From Calditrichaceae bacterium (GTDB taxonomy: Bacteria; Calditrichota; Calditrichia; Calditrichales; Calditrichaceae): DNA of 7,422 bases. The translations under genes were made by a program, and so were the position numbers. Location: positions 1 to 7,422 of the forward strand of contig JANTFQ010000111.1 of NCBI GenBank assembly GCA_024763405.1, read 5' to 3'. The first letter of the stretch is position 1. Every line of letters begins with the position of its first letter. Below are positions 1 to 5,711 of this stretch, piece after piece. A model generated the notes under the pieces. It saw only the letters and a list, made by a program, of their open reading frames with translations. It did not search any database and was not told the origin of the DNA.

Positions 1-18
1 CATTCTTAAAAAAAAGAT

Positions 19-636
19 TCATTCTTTATTTATAATACTATTTATTTCTTTTGTGCAATTATCACTGGTTAAAAAACTCCACTTTTTTACAGGTGTTTTC
101 CAGTCACCGTAAACATAAGCCAGGTACTCTTTATACTCCGTAGGAACGAAATATTTTTTTCCGTCAAATGCAAGAGTTGTCCGTTTATCATGAAATTTTA
201 CAGGAACTGATTTAAAAACAGCCGGATTAACACCCACAATATATCCATATTCATCGTTTAGTTTCCGTTTAACAAATACATCCATTAACCTGAGTTTCCG
301 AAAAATGAAGAATCTTCTGGTTTGAATTTTAATCATTCGCACTGTCCCTTTTTTAAAAGGTCCTATATCTTCTTTAAATACCCTAATTCGGGTTCTGTAG
401 CCTGCAAGCCATAATTTCCAACGAATCTTTAGAAATTTTTCTAAATAGTCAGATGTAATACTAATATCAAGATCCGTATCCCAGGGCAGTAATCTATTTT
501 CACGGACAACCCCTAAAAGAGTACCATAATCCAATATGTATGGTATCTCATTTTCTTCCAGAATATTTGTAACATCCCGAAGCACTTTTTTCGCTGTTTC
601 TGCAACTCCCCCCTCCAATAATTTTGAGCCTGGCAT
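19..636 (-). CDS. LicD-family phosphotransferase (nucleotidyltransferase fold)
   Basis: A 205-residue protein with the LicD/fukutin-related signature: a YGTLLG segment near residues 37-42, an Arg after it, then PWDTDLDI at 51-58, whose acidic residues D53, D55 and D57 are the expected metal and nucleotide ligands. A C-terminal block of the type PTEYKEYLAYVYGDW (165-179) also matches the family. LicD proteins transfer phosphocholine, and relatives such as fukutin transfer polyol phosphates from CDP donors to glycans. The neighbouring CDP-glycerol genes make a glycerol-phosphate or similar donor plausible here, but the substrate is not shown by sequence. It is the last complete gene of a three-gene cassette, 10 nt after the glycerophosphotransferase stop, with a good ribosome site. 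No signal peptide is seen, so it probably acts in the cytoplasm. After the stop, an ATG on this strand at nt 3-1 could open another gene outside the window. Confidence 0.88.
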   Translation of the reverse strand: MPGSKLLEGGVAETAKKVLRDVTNILEENEIPYILDYGTLLGVVRENRLLPWDTDLDISITSDYLEKFLKIRWKLWLAGYRTRIRVFKEDIGPFKKGTVRMIKIQTRRFFIFRKLRLMDVFVKRKLNDEYGYIVGVNPAVFKSVPVKFHDKRTTLAFDGKKYFVPTEYKEYLAYVYGDWKTPVKKWSFLTSDNCTKEINSIINKE

Positions 637-639
637 TTA

Positions 640-648
640 CTTTCCCTT
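640..648 (-). promoter_or_regulatory. Ribosome binding site of the licD-like gene
   Basis: On the minus strand AAGGGAAAG lies just before the ATG at 636, with GGG about 7 nt from the start. It overlaps the stop codon of the preceding gene (649-647), so translation of the two genes is probably coupled. It supports the ATG at 636 as the start. Confidence 0.6.
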
Positions 649-1687
649 ATCTTAGATAACCATGTTTAAATTTTTCGTGATACAAAATCTGCAATTTACG
701 AAATACATTCCATTTACGATGCTTTTTGGGTACTAAATCTTTTTCCTTTATTTCACTCAGTTCGCGGAAAACATTTTGGGCAATTTTGCCATCCAGATAG
801 GGATTCACTTCACGCAGACATTTTTTATTTTCTTCGGTAACCCCATTTTTAAGAGCCGTATCCACTGCCCTGCGCAGCTGGGATTTATCTGAAATATCAA
901 TTCCCTTTTCCGGCCGGCTGAGCGTTTTATAGGTTATCACCGGCCTGTTAACAATCAGCGATTCATATAAAACACTGGACGTATCCGAAACGAGACAATC
1001 GGAAATATGCAGCAGCGGCGTGATGTCCCAGGTATCTATTATTCTAATGCGTTCCGTCTCAATTTCGTTTAGTGTCTCTTTAACTTCTTTTTTCATTAGC
1101 TCATGAAACTTAATTATCCAAACCTCATTTTCGCGGGTAATCTGCGGAATAAGCGGCAGAAGAGCACTGGCCGATTCCATTTTGCGGCTGAAGGTCGGCG
1201 CGTATAAAATTACTTTTTTGTTGGGTTCAATTCCATACTGCCTTTTTAATCCCTCTTTCTTGTAATTTAAAATATAATCGACTTTAGGCCATCCGGTTTC
1301 GCGCACCAGAAAATACTTGTATCGTTCCTGCAGACGATTAAAGCGTTCAGTTACCACCGGACCCGAAGTAAGATAAACATCAAAAAAATGGCGGATTTTA
1401 TAATGCGATGCTTTTTCAATTCCCAAACCGTGAAAAATCTGCACTTTAATCCCGGGAATGCGGAAATCCACAAAATTACCCGGTGTAATTACAAAATCCG
1501 GCGCGTAGGCAATGGCATCGGCAATTGTTGTTATAACCGGGATATTTTCCCATTCTTCCGGCATTGATTTCTGAACCTTGGCCGAAGCAAAAAGCGCAAA
1601 CCCTTCGCCAGACTCTTTTAAAAAATCGATTAGCGGAATAATGATGGGAATGGAGTATTTTTTTGCGGTATAAAAGAGGTATTTCAT
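647..1687 (-). CDS. CDP-glycerol glycerophosphotransferase family protein (TagB/TagF-like)
   Basis: A 346-residue protein matching the Glyphos_transf family by its ordered motifs: IFHGLGIEK (84-92) with the family HG pair, GWPKVDYI (132-139), LYAPTFSR (161-168), KFHE (193-196), and SDTSSVLYE (234-242) with the acidic residue at its end. The family moves glycerol- or ribitol-phosphate from a CDP donor onto a lipid-linked or glycan acceptor at the inner membrane face. The length fits the single catalytic domain, close to TagB, without the long N-terminal region of TagF polymerases, so it may add a priming or single unit rather than a polymer; that is inference. The Lys/Arg-rich C-terminus (KKHRKWNVFRK) could help membrane contact. 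It starts 17 nt after the TagD-like gene, with only a weak ribosome site (GGT, 6 nt before the ATG). Acceptor and exact polyol are unknown. Confidence 0.9.
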   Translation of the reverse strand: MKYLFYTAKKYSIPIIIPLIDFLKESGEGFALFASAKVQKSMPEEWENIPVITTIADAIAYAPDFVITPGNFVDFRIPGIKVQIFHGLGIEKASHYKIRHFFDVYLTSGPVVTERFNRLQERYKYFLVRETGWPKVDYILNYKKEGLKRQYGIEPNKKVILYAPTFSRKMESASALLPLIPQITRENEVWIIKFHELMKKEVKETLNEIETERIRIIDTWDITPLLHISDCLVSDTSSVLYESLIVNRPVITYKTLSRPEKGIDISDKSQLRRAVDTALKNGVTEENKKCLREVNPYLDGKIAQNVFRELSEIKEKDLVPKKHRKWNVFRKLQILYHEKFKHGYLR

Positions 1688-1704
1688 TTTTTACCGGACT
1701 ATTC

Positions 1705-2103
1705 TTATGCTCTGTGCAGGTTTTGGATGTTCTCTTTTATTTCGGTTGTGGAAATATTAGGTGTCCGAGGCAGATATTCGACACGGCAAAAATCTTTTAG
1801 AAAATCAAACTTCCCTTTCCAGTCGTTTCCCATTACAAAAACATCAATCTTATGCTTTTTTATATCCTCTGTCTTTTGCTCCCAGGCATCTTCCCGGATC
1901 ACCTCATCGACAAATTTAATCGCTTTAACAATTTCTGCCCGGTGCTCAAAGGGGTAGGTGCATTTCTTCCCTTTTATATCATTAAACTCATCAGAGGAAA
2001 CAGCAACGATAAGATAATCCCCAAAACTTTTCGCACGCTCCAATATTTTTAAATGCCCGTAATGAAACAGGTCAAAAGTACCGTAGGTAATTACTTTTTT
2101 CAT
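1705..2103 (-). CDS. tagD: Glycerol-3-phosphate cytidylyltransferase
   Basis: A 132-residue protein, almost the length of Bacillus TagD (129). It carries the full cytidylyltransferase signature: YGTFDLFHYGH (7-17) with the HxGH active site at H14 and H17, an HRAEIV segment (54-59), MGNDW (91-95) and RTPNISTTEIK (113-123), the family's nucleotide-binding RTxxISTT block. The reaction is CTP plus sn-glycerol 3-phosphate giving CDP-glycerol and pyrophosphate, in the cytoplasm. As first gene of the cassette it supplies the donor used by the next gene and possibly by the LicD protein. The start is well fixed by the conserved N-terminus; upstream is a partial ribosome site (GAGAA, about 5-6 nt before the ATG). 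Close relatives use other alcohol phosphates, so a different CDP-polyol cannot be excluded, but the match to TagD is strong. Confidence 0.93.
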   Translation of the reverse strand: MKKVITYGTFDLFHYGHLKILERAKSFGDYLIVAVSSDEFNDIKGKKCTYPFEHRAEIVKAIKFVDEVIREDAWEQKTEDIKKHKIDVFVMGNDWKGKFDFLKDFCRVEYLPRTPNISTTEIKENIQNLHRA

Positions 2104-2298
2104 TCAGTTCTCATTTTTATTGCAAATTTTTAAAAAACGGATAAAGTTAAATTTTTCGTCAGGATATTGCAATTATTTTCATTTGATAGGACTTGGTCCA
2201 ACTATTATGGAAAGAATGAAGTCAGTTTTTTTAATTCGGGAAAAGGATCAATAATGTCAGGTTAAATAGTGATGATCTAAAATTTATTAGAAATTCTT

Positions 2299-2384
2299 CA
2301 AAATAACCCTCCCCTCCCGCCAGCCGGCGGATTTCCCCTCCCTTCCAAAAAAAGGGAGGGGATTATGGGGTGGGTCGTAATTTG
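2299..2384. repeat. G/C-tract inverted repeat with G-quadruplex motif
   Basis: An imperfect palindrome of about 86 nt. The outer arms are ACCCTCCCC (2306-2314) and GGGGTGGGT (2367-2375), with one central mismatch and partly matching CAAA/TTTG flanks. Inside are two perfect hairpins: CCGCC/GGCGG (2317-2321 with 2326-2330, loop AGCC) and TCCCCTCCC/GGGAGGGGA (2334-2342 with 2354-2362, 11-nt loop containing A7). The plus strand at 2354-2374 has four G-tracts of three or more with loops of 1, 5 and 1 nt, a canonical G-quadruplex pattern. From general knowledge, similar ACCCACCCC...CCCCTCCC blocks are common intergenic repeats in Bacteroidota-like genomes. Only one full copy is in this window, so its repeat nature is inferred. 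It may double as a transcription end signal, but no T-run follows. Confidence 0.55.
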
Positions 2385-2587
2385 AAATTTATTTCTATCA
2401 ACAAGCTGTTTTTACTTAAATTAAACAAACAATTAGTGAGCAAAGGACACAATCACTAAAACAAAAATGGTTTGTTCAGTTTAGTAAACCCACCCACCTG
2501 CTATTTTAATAGTTTGATTTTTCAAAAATACGAATATTCTAATTTGCATATCGATGGTGGATTGGAATACAAAATTCTACACTTTAA

Positions 2588-2651
2588 ACAATCAAATAAA
2601 TGAGACAATACTGTTTTCTATTTAAGTTTTATTTCTTTGAGATTTGATTGT
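2588..2651. repeat. Spaced 10-bp inverted repeat
   Basis: ACAATCAAAT (2588-2597) and its exact complement ATTTGATTGT (2642-2651) are 44 nt apart, just downstream of the phosphatase fusion gene. ATTTGATT recurs directly at 2660-2667. In such AT-rich sequence it may be chance. It could stabilise the 3' end of the minus-strand transcript, but it lacks the G/C stem of an intrinsic terminator. Confidence 0.25.
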
Positions 2652-2690
2652 CATTTATAATTTGATTTTTTGGGCTTTTAAGTTTCTTCT

Positions 2691-3860
2691 TCATTTCACT
2701 TCAATTTCATTATAGGTAATACTTTTCTTCAGCTCCGCAAAAATAAAAGGCAGAATGCGTTTTATTTCTGAGTGAAGCTCGGCAAATGTATCCGAGAAAA
2801 AATTAATATCGTGTCCAATAGGGTCTGCAACGGAAGGCTTCGACAATTGTCTGGTTCGCTTCCATTCTTTAAGCAGGATAAATTTATGTTTATCGTTGGG
2901 AAAATGCTTGCGCAGATAGTTCACATGATCAACCGCCATACTGATGATGATATCCGCCTCATCCACAATTGTTTGCGTAATGTGTCTTGATAAATGACTG
3001 TGAATATTTATCTCGTTGGCATCTGCTATTTTCTCAGCCAGTTCATGCGCATGGTTGGGGGGTAGTTGCAGGGTTCCTGCCGAAGAGACACGCACGATGT
3101 TCCGAAAGCGTGTTTTCGCCATCATTGCTTTTAAAATCCCCTCCGCCATGGGAGAACGGCAGATATTACCGGAACAAACGAACACAATGTTAAAAAAGTC
3201 TTTTTTAATACGAATATCGGATTCATTTAAAAGCGCCTGTATCTCGTGTTTTTTAACCTCACCTTCACGGACTATCATCAAGGGAGTCTTAGTAAAATCA
3301 ATTATAGTGGAACCGGATATGTTTTTTACGGGCCCGCTATCAATAACCAGATCGAGTTTATTACCGAAATGTGCCAGAACCTGGGAAATATCCGTTACGT
3401 TATCTTTTCCCGAAATATTGGCACTGGTCGTCGAAATTGGCTTTCCGTACACGATGCTGAGCATATTGCAAAAATAATTATCCGGGATGCGCCAGCCTAT
3501 TTTATTTTGTTTACCCAGGTTTTCATACAATGCCCTATTCGGGGAAATAGTATTTTCCAGAAGGGCCGTGAATTTCCCCGGTAATAATTTCATTAAACGG
3601 TGATGGGTCTCTTCAGAAAGCGGGCCAGAGTATGCCTCGATCGTATCAATCGAATCGACCATCAGGGAAACCGGATTTGATTTTAAGCGTCCTTTGAGGG
3701 TATATAATTTTTGGATGGCATTATTGTTGGACGGATCGATGCCCAGACCATACAGCGTATCCGTAGGGTACACAATAATCCCGCCGGTCTTTAGTACTTT
3801 TGCTGCCTTCTCAACAGCCGCAAGGCGCGGATTTTCAGGATCGATTTTATAGTATTTCAT
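2691..3860 (-). CDS. Fusion: L-threonylcarbamoyladenylate synthase (Sua5/YrdC) + LMW protein-tyrosine phosphatase
   Basis: A 389-residue two-domain protein. Residues 1 to about 205 form the YrdC/Sua5 fold: YPTDTLYGLG (31-40), KGR (56-58), STTSANISG (143-151), STIIDFT (184-190) and REGE (198-201). This domain makes threonylcarbamoyl-AMP from Thr, bicarbonate and ATP for tRNA t6A37. After a short linker, residues 222-380 form a low-molecular-weight phosphatase with the P-loop CSGNICRSP (C229 nucleophile, R235), SAGT (260-263) and a general-acid DP at 346-347, so both halves look active. The P-loop has Ile before the second Cys, as in tyrosine phosphatases, where the arginine phosphatase YwlE has Thr. 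It replaces the C-terminal Sua5 domain of classical Sua5. The start overlaps the acyltransferase gene by 14 nt, suggesting coupled translation. In Bacillus the two activities are separate genes in one neighbourhood (ywlC, ywlE). The phosphatase substrate is unknown. Confidence 0.92.
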   Translation of the reverse strand: MKYYKIDPENPRLAAVEKAAKVLKTGGIIVYPTDTLYGLGIDPSNNNAIQKLYTLKGRLKSNPVSLMVDSIDTIEAYSGPLSEETHHRLMKLLPGKFTALLENTISPNRALYENLGKQNKIGWRIPDNYFCNMLSIVYGKPISTTSANISGKDNVTDISQVLAHFGNKLDLVIDSGPVKNISGSTIIDFTKTPLMIVREGEVKKHEIQALLNESDIRIKKDFFNIVFVCSGNICRSPMAEGILKAMMAKTRFRNIVRVSSAGTLQLPPNHAHELAEKIADANEINIHSHLSRHITQTIVDEADIIISMAVDHVNYLRKHFPNDKHKFILLKEWKRTRQLSKPSVADPIGHDINFFSDTFAELHSEIKRILPFIFAELKKSITYNEIEVK

Positions 3861-4740
3861 CGGATTCTTTTACGGGTTTGGTTTTCCAGCGCTTATGCAT
3901 CCAAAACCACTGCTCGGGATATTTACGAATCCACTTTTCCAATACGGCGCTGTGTGTTTGGGTAATTTGCTGAATCAGCTTGTCTGTTACAGGTTGCGGC
4001 TCACCATCGTAAACCGGTTCTATAAAAGCCTCGAATGTGCCATATGCTTTGCGCACCGGAATAACCATCAGAACAGGCGCCCCGCTGCGCAAATGAAGTA
4101 CCGCCGGTCCAACCGGTGTAGAAGAGGGTTGTCCCAAAAAATCAACAAAGACGCCCCGTTTACGTCCATCCTGGTCGGCTACAATGGCCAACAACTCATT
4201 CCGGGCAAGCACAGTAAGGCCATCCTTCATCGCATTTTTTGTATACACAACTTTCACGTTGTTTGTGGCGCGAATATCTTCCACCAGCTTGTTTACGTAA
4301 GGATTACTCTGGCGCTTGGCAATTCCGCTTACCGGATAACCTTTCATGCTAAAATACTGTCCAATCCATTCGAAGTTACCGTAATGCCCGGACATAAAAA
4401 TAATACCTTTGCCTTTTTTAAGCGCTTCATCAACCAGCTCGATATTGTGCATATTAATCCGATTGTCGATTTCATCCGGGCGCAAACGGTTGATTTGCAG
4501 GAATTCCATCCATAAATAAATGAAATTTTTGTAAATTTCGTGCAGCAGTTCTTTTTTAGGCGCAGGCAATTCATTGCCATAAACCCGTTTCAGATTACTT
4601 AAAATAACCTTGCGGCGGTAGCGCATTACTTTACTAATAAGAAAACAGAGGACATCGGCAGCACGTTTCCCTGCTTTAAAGGAGAGTCGTCCGAATATCA
4701 GAAAGAGTAATTTAACGATGGCGTATTCAAATTTATGCAT
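3847..4740 (-). CDS. LpxL/HtrB-type lipid A acyltransferase
   Basis: A 297-residue protein of the lysophospholipid/lipid A acyltransferase family. It has a hydrophobic N-terminal anchor (about residues 6-20), the catalytic HX4E motif as HYGNFE (H119, E124), an ADQDGRKRG block (188-196), FLGQPSSTPVGPA (201-213) and the family's C-terminal PEQWFWMHKRWK (275-286). The enzyme adds a secondary acyl chain to a lipid A precursor (usually Kdo2-lipid IVA) from acyl-ACP at the cytoplasmic face of the inner membrane. Length and motifs are close to E. coli LpxL (306 residues). It is the first gene of a minus-strand pair and overlaps the Sua5-phosphatase fusion by 14 nt. No Shine-Dalgarno is visible before the ATG at 4740, but the N-terminus fits the family there. 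Which acyl chain and position cannot be told; it could act on another lipid acceptor. Confidence 0.92.
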   Translation of the reverse strand: MHKFEYAIVKLLFLIFGRLSFKAGKRAADVLCFLISKVMRYRRKVILSNLKRVYGNELPAPKKELLHEIYKNFIYLWMEFLQINRLRPDEIDNRINMHNIELVDEALKKGKGIIFMSGHYGNFEWIGQYFSMKGYPVSGIAKRQSNPYVNKLVEDIRATNNVKVVYTKNAMKDGLTVLARNELLAIVADQDGRKRGVFVDFLGQPSSTPVGPAVLHLRSGAPVLMVIPVRKAYGTFEAFIEPVYDGEPQPVTDKLIQQITQTHSAVLEKWIRKYPEQWFWMHKRWKTKPVKESDEIL

Positions 4741-5068
4741 AGGCGGAAAATAGCAAAGATGAAGAATATAGGCAACTAAAGGTGAAAATTAAAAAAGCCA
4801 ACGATTCCCAGGCGCTTATTAAGATCAGTTTACAAAAGGCTGATACCCAACGGAATTAAAAATATTTTACCCTTCATCCCAGTTCCTAATAAAAAATATT
4901 CAAACCGGTATGGTAAACCGAATCCAATACATCGCAAAACGCACAGCATGTACGGTAAACCAAGCTAAACCGTCTCCGTTTTTTTTACCCAATCTTAATA
5001 AATGTGGTTCTCTGGTTATTATTTAACTATATTCTCACCTTTTAATCAACTAGCTTTTTAGGTCTGAA
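4741..5068. promoter_or_regulatory. Divergent intergenic region with GGTAAACC repeats
   Basis: A 328-nt gap between the divergent lpxL-like and SDR-like genes, so promoters for both should lie here. GGTAAACC occurs at 4912-4919 and 4954-4961 (42 nt apart), and AAACCG occurs at 4903, 4916 and 4967; these could be binding sites of a regulator. For the plus-strand gene, a TATATT (5028-5033) about 35 nt before the ATG resembles a -10 box, but there is no good -35 upstream. The SDR ribosome site is AGG at 5060-5062, six nt before the start. No open frame of note was seen. Confidence 0.4.
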
Positions 5069-5680
5069 ATGAAAATTTTACTCATCGGTGCAAATGGTAC
5101 CATTGGTAAACAAGTCGGCGCTCATTTTAGCCGGCAACATAAAGTGGTAAAAGCCGGCCGTACTACAGCTGAAATAAAAGTAGATATTGCCGACAGCTCT
5201 TCCATTAAAAAAATGTTTACGCAGTTGGGAACGGTGGACGCCATCGTCTGCTGTGCCGGAGAAGCTAAATGGGCGCCGCTCTCGGAATTAAACCAGGATG
5301 ATTATTATATCGGTATTAAAAGCAAACTGATGGGTCAGGTCAACCTGGTGCGCATCGGACAGCATTATTTAAACCTACCTGGATCCATTACTTTAACCAC
5401 GGGGATCCTCGCCGACCAGCCGGTGCCGCAAACAGCCAGCGCGGCCATGGTCAACGGCGCTTTGCACAGTTTTGTACTGGCTGCTTCCGCCGAACTTCCT
5501 GCTGGTATAAGGTTGAATGTGGTATCTCCCGGCCTGGTAGCCGATTCCGCCGAAAAATACAAGGATTATTTTCCGGGGCAACAACCGGTTTTGATGGAGC
5601 GCGTCGTGCGTGGTTTCGCCCGGAGTGTGGAAGGCCGGGAAAACGGTGAAATCATCCGCATTTATAATGACACCAAATAG
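5069..5680 (+). CDS. SDR-fold protein without the catalytic Tyr/Lys (Lin1944-like)
   Basis: A 203-residue Rossmann-fold protein of the short-chain dehydrogenase/reductase superfamily. The dinucleotide motif GANGTIG is at 7-13, an AGR at 29-31 after the second strand suggests NADP preference, VD is at 38-39, CCAG (61-64) takes the place of the usual NNAG, and VSPG (152-155) is kept. The active site is not standard: where a YxxxK motif should lie, the chain reads AAMVN (125-129), so Tyr becomes Ala and Lys becomes Asn, and the Ser region reads TLTTG. This matches the described Lin1944-like SDR group, which binds nucleotide but lacks the usual catalytic residues and has no known function. It may be a sensor or scaffold or use a different chemistry. 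Length is shorter than typical SDRs (about 250). It is followed closely by a membrane protein gene on the same strand. Confidence 0.85.
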   Translation: MKILLIGANGTIGKQVGAHFSRQHKVVKAGRTTAEIKVDIADSSSIKKMFTQLGTVDAIVCCAGEAKWAPLSELNQDDYYIGIKSKLMGQVNLVRIGQHYLNLPGSITLTTGILADQPVPQTASAAMVNGALHSFVLAASAELPAGIRLNVVSPGLVADSAEKYKDYFPGQQPVLMERVVRGFARSVEGRENGEIIRIYNDTK

Positions 5681-5696
5681 TAGACTAAAAATCCTG

Positions 5697-5704
5697 AAGG
5701 GAAG
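5697..5704 (+). promoter_or_regulatory. Ribosome binding site favouring a TTG start
   Basis: AAGGGAAG lies 7 nt upstream of TTG at 5712, a strong Shine-Dalgarno at good spacing. The in-frame ATG codons at 5610 and 5667 lie inside the SDR gene and have no such sequence before them. This is why the membrane protein start is set at 5712. Confidence 0.6.
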
Positions 5705-5711
5705 ATATAAA

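Larger units (their letters stand above)
2104..2690. other. Intergenic region between the phosphatase fusion and tagD
   Basis: A 587-nt gap between two minus-strand genes. It is AT-rich apart from one G/C-tract hairpin element (2299-2384), and no open frame with coding character was found on either strand. The part nearest tagD (2104-2280) should hold that cassette's promoter, but no convincing -35/-10 pair stands out: on the minus strand a TTGCAA is followed 17 nt later by a poor TAACTT. No classical terminator (stem plus T-run) is visible just after the phosphatase fusion stop. A second ACCCACCC tract sits at 2488-2495, the complement of part of the G-rich element. Confidence 0.6.

Noticed and set aside
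1727..2052. Two plus-strand open frames opposite tagD
   Set aside because: They overlap each other and the well-conserved TagD coding region; no domain or ribosome site supports them.
2189..2199. GGAC-TTG-GTCC short palindrome upstream of tagD
   Set aside because: A four-bp stem in a long AT-rich gap is expected by chance; no second copy or promoter context supports an operator.
2469..2490. GGTTT/AAACC inverted repeat as a terminator
   Set aside because: The stem is only 5 bp with a 12-nt loop and no T-run; too weak to call.
3016..3477. A 153-codon plus-strand open frame, with others nearby (2772-3193, 3246-3584)
   Set aside because: All are antisense to the Sua5-phosphatase fusion, which accounts for this DNA with catalytic motifs in both domains.
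3895..4515. A 206-codon plus-strand open frame
   Set aside because: It is antisense to the lpxL-like gene, whose motifs are complete; the translation shows no recognisable domain and is typical of a shadow frame.
5610..5711. ATG at 5610 as start of the membrane protein
   Set aside because: It would overlap the SDR gene by 71 nt, adds a polar segment unlike the rest and has no ribosome site; TTG 5712 has a strong one.
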